Of a DNA stretch of 47,241 bases, positions 42,881 through 47,241 are shown piece by piece; positions within the stretch are counted from its first letter, which is position 1, and the number at the start of each line of letters is the position of its first letter. The stretch is from the NCBI RefSeq assembly GCF_039928515.1, contig NZ_JBDSSZ010000365.1; one strand, written 5' to 3'. The notes beneath the pieces were generated by a model, which was given only the letters and a program-made list of their open reading frames with translations, did not search any database and was not told the origin of the DNA. Source of the stretch: Capsulimonas sp039928515 (GTDB lineage: Bacteria > Armatimonadota > Armatimonadia > Armatimonadales > Capsulimonadaceae). Both the position numbers and the translations under genes were made by a program.

Positions 42881-43303
42881 ATGTCAAAGCTGATCGCGGA
42901 AAAAGACCGAGTGACCGTGGTGGACCGCGAGGCGGTCGCCGCCGACGTCAAATCGCAGCTGTTTTTCAATCATTATCGAAGGCTCACCGGCATCGCCGCC
43001 AAAATCTACGATGACGGCACGGCGGCGGTGGATATCGACCCGGCGACGCTGCCCGCGACCCTGCGCGCGCGTCACACGGAAGGCTCGGAAGCCCAGCGCC
43101 AGAAGTGGCTGGACGCGCTTTCCGACGAAGCGCGCAACCGCCTGAGCGCCGCCGAGAAGAAGTTCGCCCTGCGCTACACGATCCTGGTCGCCACCACCGA
43201 CCTCGTCCCGGCGACGGGCGAGACGCAGCGCACGAGCCTGGAAGCGCTGGATCTTGAGGAAGAGCGCCATCTGAACGAGATCAAGAACAAGAAAAGCGCG
43301 TAA
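42881..43303 (+). CDS. Hypothetical protein preceding an ABC permease
   Basis: 140 residues, charged, no signal peptide or membrane span. Helical stretches such as SEAQRQKWLDALSDEARNRL and LEALDLEEERHLNEIKNKKS dominate. I recognise no family. GAAGAGGAA precedes the ATG. The permease gene starts three bases after its stop, so the two are translationally coupled. Confidence 0.68.
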   Translation: MSKLIAEKDRVTVVDREAVAADVKSQLFFNHYRRLTGIAAKIYDDGTAAVDIDPATLPATLRARHTEGSEAQRQKWLDALSDEARNRLSAAEKKFALRYTILVATTDLVPATGETQRTSLEALDLEEERHLNEIKNKKSA

Positions 43304-43306
43304 CGC

Positions 43307-44227
43307 ATGACTGCCCTGATCATCACCGGGCTGCTCATTACCGGCGTCCGCCTTGCCACCCCGCTGCTGCTGGCCGCGCTCGGGGAGGTGATGGCGGAGC
43401 GCGCGGGCGTCATCAATGTCGGCATCGAAGGCATGGTGCTGGCGGGGGCGCTCGCGGGCTTCTCGGTTTCTTACCACACCCATTCGCCCTGGCTGGGACT
43501 GCTGGCCGCCATCGTCGCCGGCGCGGCGCTCGCCCTGCTGTTTGCCCTCTTCGCCGTCCGTCTGCGCGCGGATCAGGTAATTACCGGCACGGCGATCAAC
43601 ATTCTGGCCCTCGGCCTTACCGGCGTCTTCTTTCGCGCCCAGTTCAGCCAGAGCGGCGCCAGCGCCGTCGTCTTCGAACCGCTGGCCATTCCCGCTCTGC
43701 ACAAGCTGCCCATCATCGGTGTCGCCCTCTTCGAGCAAAACGTTCTCGGTTACTTAAGCTGGCTTCTTGTCCCCGCGTGCGCTCTGTTTCTCTCCAAGAC
43801 CGTCGCCGGCCTGCGCCTGCGCGCGACAGGCGAATACCCCGAAGCCGCCGCCGCGAACGGCGTGCGCGTCGCTCGCGTCCGCACCCTCGCCATCGTCTGG
43901 GGCGGCGCGCTTGCCGGCCTCGCCGGCGCGTACCTCAGCATCGCCTACACCAACGGTTTCGTCGAAAACATGAGCGCCGGGCGCGGCTTCATCGCCCTCG
44001 CCGTCGTCATCCTCGGCCGCTGGCGCCCCGCCGGCGTCCTGATCGCCGCCCTCCTCTTCGGCCTCGCCAGCGCCCTGCAATACCAATTCCAGGCCACCGC
44101 GTCCCACATCCCCTACCAATTCTTCCTCGCCCTGCCATACTTACTTACCCTCGCCGCTTTGCTCCTCCGAGGGCGGGGCAGGTTCGCTGCGCCGGCGGCG
44201 CTGGGGGACGGAGCGCGGCAGGGGTAA
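43307..44227 (+). CDS. ABC transporter permease, nucleoside/simple-sugar type (YufQ/RbsC-like)
   Basis: 306 residues with about nine hydrophobic segments, the BPD_transp_2 family of inner-membrane permeases. The hallmark GEVMAERAGVINVGIEGMVL near the N-terminus and RATGEYPEAAAANGVRVARV in the cytoplasmic loop match the YufQ/BmpC-type nucleoside permeases. These work with a second permease (YufP type), an ATPase (YufO type) and a lipoprotein. None of them is in this window; the only partner is a small hypothetical gene, so the permease is an orphan here or its partners are elsewhere. Confidence 0.9.
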   Translation: MTALIITGLLITGVRLATPLLLAALGEVMAERAGVINVGIEGMVLAGALAGFSVSYHTHSPWLGLLAAIVAGAALALLFALFAVRLRADQVITGTAINILALGLTGVFFRAQFSQSGASAVVFEPLAIPALHKLPIIGVALFEQNVLGYLSWLLVPACALFLSKTVAGLRLRATGEYPEAAAANGVRVARVRTLAIVWGGALAGLAGAYLSIAYTNGFVENMSAGRGFIALAVVILGRWRPAGVLIAALLFGLASALQYQFQATASHIPYQFFLALPYLLTLAALLLRGRGRFAAPAALGDGARQG

Positions 44228-44423
44228 TGGCGTCAGGGACGTACAAATTCATGATCGATTTTTGCATACTGCCGGATCCCCTCCTGGGTACAGCGCCGTT
44301 CGGGCCCTATAAGGCGCCTCGCGGAAATTTGTTGTTTTTTCGTGAAGGAATGTCGATTTGTTGTCTTGTCACACGACAAATGATTGAAGCCTTAAGGGAA
44401 TTGACTTTAAGGAGAATGACAAT

Positions 44424-44474
44424 CATGACTGCACACTCAAATGTTAGGCGTCAATCGAAAGGAAGCATAAAATG
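44424..44474 (+). CDS. Possible 16-residue leader peptide before the reductase gene
   Basis: ATG ACT GCA .. TGA encodes 16 codons (MTAHSNVRRQSKGSIK) with AAGGAG before it. Its stop overlaps the ATG of the next gene (ATGA). It could be a leader peptide coupling translation or the rest of an older start. Evidence is limited to the ribosome site and the overlap. Confidence 0.35.
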
Positions 44475-45134
44475 ACACGCGTCCGAGTTGAGAGCTTTAC
44501 CATCTCGCTTGACGGATACGGAGCCGGTCCGAATCAGGACATCAGCAATCCACTCGGCCTGGGCGGGACAGATCTGCACCAATGGTTACTCCCGACACGC
44601 ACGTTCCAACGGACCCTATTTGGCGCCGACGGTGGCGTAACGGGGATCGATGACGACTTCGCTGCGCGAGGCTTCAAGAATGTGGGCGCCTGGATTCTCG
44701 GAAGAAATATGTTCGGACCGATTCGCGGTTCCTGGCCTGACATGGACTGGAAAGGCTGGTGGGGGGACACCCCACCGTATCACGTTCCAACTTTCATCTT
44801 GACTCATCACGCGCGCCCGCCCATCCAGATGGAAGGCGGAACGACATTCTACTTTGTCACGGGCGGTATTCACGAGGCGCTTGACCGGGCGCGTGACGCA
44901 GCCAACGGAATGGATGTGCGGATTGGCGGCGGAGCTAACACGATCCAGCAATATCTTCGTGAAGGCCTCATCGATGAGCTGCACGTCGCGATATCGCCGG
45001 TCCTGCTGGGCGGGGGAGAGCGACTGTTCGAGGGAATTGACATGCGCACTCTGGGATACGAATGCGTTCAGTTCGTTGCGTCGGAGAAAGCCACCCATGT
45101 TGTACTCCGGCGCCAAGGGCGCAATGACGCATAA
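44472..45134 (+). CDS. RibD C-terminal/dihydrofolate reductase-fold family protein
   Basis: 220 residues of the RibD_C/DHFR-like family: RVESFTISLDGYGAG near the start, then AWILGRNMFGPIRGSWPD, PTFILTHHARPP, FYFVTGGIHEALDRARDAA, RIGGGANTIQQYLREGLIDE and LHVAISPVLLGGGERLFEG. The family binds NADPH; stand-alone copies like this one are not riboflavin enzymes and their substrates are unknown. AAGGAAG precedes the ATG, which overlaps the stop of a 16-codon frame. Confidence 0.9.
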   Translation: MTRVRVESFTISLDGYGAGPNQDISNPLGLGGTDLHQWLLPTRTFQRTLFGADGGVTGIDDDFAARGFKNVGAWILGRNMFGPIRGSWPDMDWKGWWGDTPPYHVPTFILTHHARPPIQMEGGTTFYFVTGGIHEALDRARDAANGMDVRIGGGANTIQQYLREGLIDELHVAISPVLLGGGERLFEGIDMRTLGYECVQFVASEKATHVVLRRQGRNDA

Positions 45135-45162
45135 CAACCGAGTGCTTGTGATCTTGCGGGGC

Positions 45163-45264
45163 TAGTAGTCTGACGCGGTAGATAGGGATAAATGCGAATT
45201 TCTCATATTCTCGAGGGAAATGGCTCCAAAACATATCTAGCCCTTCTATCGCGTTGGACTGCTA
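45163..45264. repeat. Short inverted-repeat element (~100 bp)
   Basis: TAGTAGTCTGACGCGGTAGA (45163-45182) and the complement of 45245-45264 (TAGCAGTCCAACGCGATAGA) agree at 16 of 20 positions, and looser similarity continues inward (AGGG..ATA). The centre is AT-rich and non-coding. It looks like an old MITE copy between convergent genes; no second copy is in the window. Confidence 0.5.
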
Positions 45265-45316
45265 GGTGATCCGCAAGATATTCCCGCACTTGCGCCAATT
45301 CTGTCACCATGTCGCC

Positions 45317-46801
45317 TCAGACGTAATGCCGCCGCACCCAGTCGCGGAAGTCGGCGCGGGATTTGTCCCAGGTGTAGAACATGTGGCCGCCTGGATAGTG
45401 CTGGATGAACAGGTTCTCTTGTTGTTCGGGCAAGAGCTTCATCTGTGCGGCGAGGCGCTCGGATGAGAAGTAGGGCGTGACCATGTCGTAGTAGCCGTGT
45501 GCGATGAGAACTTTCATGTGCGGGTTTACGCTCATGGCGTAGCGCAGATCGTCGATCGATCCCGCCGGGGCGTCAAAGACGTGACTGTTGCCGTCGCGCT
45601 TCCATTCCCGGTTGACATCGTAGCTCAAGATCTCGTACTTGCGGTCGGTCTCAACATTCAGCTCACTGCGCAATAAGTGATTGATACCGCTCACGAAGAG
45701 ACGCTGCGAACCGGCCAGTCCCGGCTCCGGCGCTTCGTTTCCGTCGCGATCGGGAAATGGATCAATCGCCGTGGCCGACGCATCGTAATAGCTGAGCGTT
45801 CTCTGTTCGGATTTTAAAAGCTCGCGGGCAAATCGCCAGAAGGGCACTCGTCCATGCCCCCGCTGCACCAGATCTTCGGGTAGCCCCAGGAAATCCGCGG
45901 CTTTGGCAAACACCTGCTTGCTTTCTTCCCGATTGTTGGCTGTTCCGATCAGAAGCGCACGCGCTAGTTCTCCCGTGGCGAAGGCTTCGATCGCTTCGCG
46001 CTGCGTTTCAATAGGTTCGTCGCCCGTAAGAATCCGCGAACGCTTGTGGAACGCCGCCGCCAGGGACATCGAACAGAACTGGTCCACGAAGGACTGGACA
46101 TCATAATCGTTCGCCTGCAGCAGGGAAAACTCCAGGGCGGGGGAGATAGCAATCGCCGCCGTCAAACCGACACCGTGGGTTTCCTGGAGGCGGCGGGCGA
46201 GTTTCGCGCTGCGGAAGCCGCCATAGCTTTCGCCGGCGATATAGATTGGAACATCCCAGAGTTTATGCTTGGAGAGGAACCGCTCAATGAACTCGCCCAG
46301 CGATTCCAGATCTCGTTCCAGCGCATAAAATTCCTTCTCATCGACCGTTTTCGACGGATCAGGTTTCTCTTTTTCGTCCAGCTTCTTTGCGGGTTCAATG
46401 ACGCGGCTGAACCCGGTTCCCACCGGATCCACGAAGACAAGATCCGTGAACTCGATCCAGCTTTCGGCGTTCTCCACAAGCCGGGTCGGCGGCGGCGGCA
46501 TCGCGCCATTTGGGCCAAACGCGATGCGCTGAGGTCCAATTCCCCCAATGTGGAGATAGGCGGACGCGGCCCCTGGACCGCCATTGAAGACAAATGTGAC
46601 CGGTCTGCGCACTTTCGCATCTGCGACCTTGTAATAAGTGTGAAAGATTTCCGCCGCAGGTTTTTCCTTCTTGCGCAGGACGATCCATTCCGCCGCCACA
46701 TCTATCTCAAGGGCTTCTTCCTTTCCGTCACGCCATACAATTCGTTTGCTGCTTCCAGACGGCGCTGCATATTCTTTCGGTTCCGGTGTTTCGGTGCTCA
46801 T
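45317..46801 (-). CDS. Peptidase S10 (serine carboxypeptidase) family protein
   Basis: 494 residues with an alpha/beta-hydrolase fold of family S10: FVFNGGPGAASAYLHIG (oxyanion region), LVFVDPVGTGFSR, the nucleophile in YIAGESYGGFRSAKL, the probable Asp in KVLIAHGYYDMVTPY and His in HYPGGHMFYTW. It releases C-terminal residues from peptides at acid pH in characterised eukaryotic members. There is no signal peptide here (MSTETPEPKEYAAPSGSS), which suggests a cytoplasmic enzyme or non-classical export. The start is the first ATG after AAGAGAA. Monocistronic. Confidence 0.92.
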   Translation of the reverse strand: MSTETPEPKEYAAPSGSSKRIVWRDGKEEALEIDVAAEWIVLRKKEKPAAEIFHTYYKVADAKVRRPVTFVFNGGPGAASAYLHIGGIGPQRIAFGPNGAMPPPPTRLVENAESWIEFTDLVFVDPVGTGFSRVIEPAKKLDEKEKPDPSKTVDEKEFYALERDLESLGEFIERFLSKHKLWDVPIYIAGESYGGFRSAKLARRLQETHGVGLTAAIAISPALEFSLLQANDYDVQSFVDQFCSMSLAAAFHKRSRILTGDEPIETQREAIEAFATGELARALLIGTANNREESKQVFAKAADFLGLPEDLVQRGHGRVPFWRFARELLKSEQRTLSYYDASATAIDPFPDRDGNEAPEPGLAGSQRLFVSGINHLLRSELNVETDRKYEILSYDVNREWKRDGNSHVFDAPAGSIDDLRYAMSVNPHMKVLIAHGYYDMVTPYFSSERLAAQMKLLPEQQENLFIQHYPGGHMFYTWDKSRADFRDWVRRHYV

Positions 46802-47100
46802 TGGGTGGTTTCTCTTAATGATGGTATTGTGAAAAGTGGATCGTTGCTCTCAGAGATGATACCTGGCCTCGATCAACAAAACCTCTAGTGACTCTTTGAG
46901 CCTGCAAGACGATAGCAAAGTAATTTTTTCGAAACTCTTGATAAACGTGATTTGTACGGGACAGCCATAATCCGCCGCGCCGGCGGCGCTGGAGATGGGG
47001 CGCGGGAGGCATGGGAAACTAAGCTCGCCTGCGTGGTACAATTCGAGTGTTGTTTATAGGAAGGGGTGGGTGACTTATGGCGCTTAACAAAAAGCGCGGA
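46802..47100. other. Intergenic region without recognised gene
   Basis: No frame with a ribosome site and similarity was seen. A 12-codon frame at ~47079 (after GGAAGGGGTG) ends within the hairpin that follows and is probably meaningless or the residue of a lost gene. A TACAAT at about 47037-47042 could be a -10. Confidence 0.4.
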
Positions 47101-47126
47101 AGTCCCGCTCATTGATGAGCGTGGAT
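47101..47126. repeat. IS605-like end hairpin, second copy
   Basis: AGTCCCGCTCAT-tg-ATGAGCGTGGAT differs at few positions from the hairpin after the TnpB remnant (AAGCCCGCTCAT-tt-ATGAGCGGGGAG). No transposase is adjacent, so it is either a relic end or a non-autonomous derivative. Confidence 0.55.
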
Positions 47127-47135
47127 GGATAGCGC

Positions 47136-47164
47136 AACGCCCTTCTCAGGGCGTTATATTTCTT
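47136..47164 (+). terminator. Hairpin with T-rich tail
   Basis: AACGCCC-ttctca-GGGCGTT followed by ATATTTCTT has the form of an intrinsic terminator on the plus strand. No gene clearly ends here; it may belong to the relic element just before it. Confidence 0.6.
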
Positions 47165-47173
47165 GGTCTACTG

Positions 47174-47232
47174 GTATACTGAAAGCATACCAATACAACT
47201 GACAGCATCCCGATACAACGGAAAGTATAAAA
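47174..47232 (+). repeat. Three imperfect ~20-bp tandem repeats, possible operators
   Basis: Units TATACTGAAAGCATACCA, ATACAACTGACAGCATCCCG and ATACAACGGAAAGTATAAAA follow one another with a period of about 20 bases. The first contains a dyad (GGTAT...ATACC). Two-turn spacing on one DNA face fits a regulator binding upstream of a gene just beyond the window. Confidence 0.45.
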
Positions 47233-47241
47233 CAGGAAACG

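Noticed and set aside
43777..44475. 232-codon Arg/Pro/His-rich frame overlapping the permease
   Set aside because: Composition is that of a frame-shifted high-GC coding region; the permease frame is supported by family motifs. Only its last 16 codons were kept as a possible leader peptide.
45266..45320. Minus-strand frame beginning MVTELAQVREYLADH downstream of the S10 peptidase
   Set aside because: No ribosome site and it runs into the inverted-repeat arm; probably chance.
1..47241. CRISPR array, tRNA or rRNA genes
   Set aside because: No regularly spaced direct repeats, clover-leaf patterns with CCA-like ends or conserved rRNA stretches were noticed by eye; a tRNA scan was not possible.

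Overview
The window is a high-GC bacterial chromosome segment with short operons on both strands and compact, insertion-scarred intergenic regions. The mix of genes (a chlamydia-like class Ic ribonucleotide reductase, secreted sedolisin and glycoside-hydrolase proteins, hybrid sensor kinases, solo WD40 membrane proteins) and several families of imperfect-palindrome repeats suggest a soil or plant-surface heterotroph. Armatimonadota (Capsulimonas-like) is my guess from gene style only; no rRNA or other phylogenetic marker is present. No tRNA, rRNA or CRISPR array was seen.

Layout. 1-3.6 kb: a truncated repeat, a lysine 6-aminotransferase-like enzyme, a small Cys-rich exported protein and a methyltransferase with an unusual N-terminal nucleotidyltransferase-like region. 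3.6-7 kb: a repeat element, then a DUF4132 protein with its small partner. 7-13.2 kb: a large secreted S53 protease with a duplicated C-terminal module, a DUF4259 protein, an unknown exported protein and a UBP-type zinc finger. 13.2-17 kb: an operon of two paralogous membrane-anchored WD40 proteins and an APH-fold kinase. 17-21.5 kb: the nrdA-nrdB operon behind a consensus promoter and a cobalamin riboswitch, with a mobile-looking repeat between the two genes. 21.5-26.1 kb: a divergent TetR regulator and a set of oxidoreductase and hydrolase genes. 26.1-31.5 kb: hypothetical genes, a Sfp-type phosphopantetheinyl transferase, a tiny hydrophobic peptide gene with a self-sequestering leader, and a GHL10-type lipoprotein. 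31.5-34.5 kb: GH15 glucoamylase and PgeF. 34.5-40 kb: a response regulator/ATPase and hybrid kinase pair next to remains of a LuxR regulator and of an IS200/IS605 TnpB. 40-47.2 kb: a sensor kinase, small hypotheticals, an orphan nucleoside/sugar permease, a RibD/DHFR-fold reductase, a S10 peptidase and a terminal region of hairpins and short tandem repeats.

The most coherent story is the reductase locus. NrdB carries both hallmarks of the Mn/Fe class Ic enzyme (Phe at the radical-tyrosine position and Glu for the first Asp ligand), and its operon is preceded by a B12 riboswitch with a full match to the B12-box consensus. This implies that a B12-independent, oxygen-tolerant reductase is switched off when adenosylcobalamin is available, presumably because a class II enzyme is encoded elsewhere. 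The second notable item is the 31-residue peptide gene at 28674-28769, whose ribosome binding site is paired by a perfect upstream complement.
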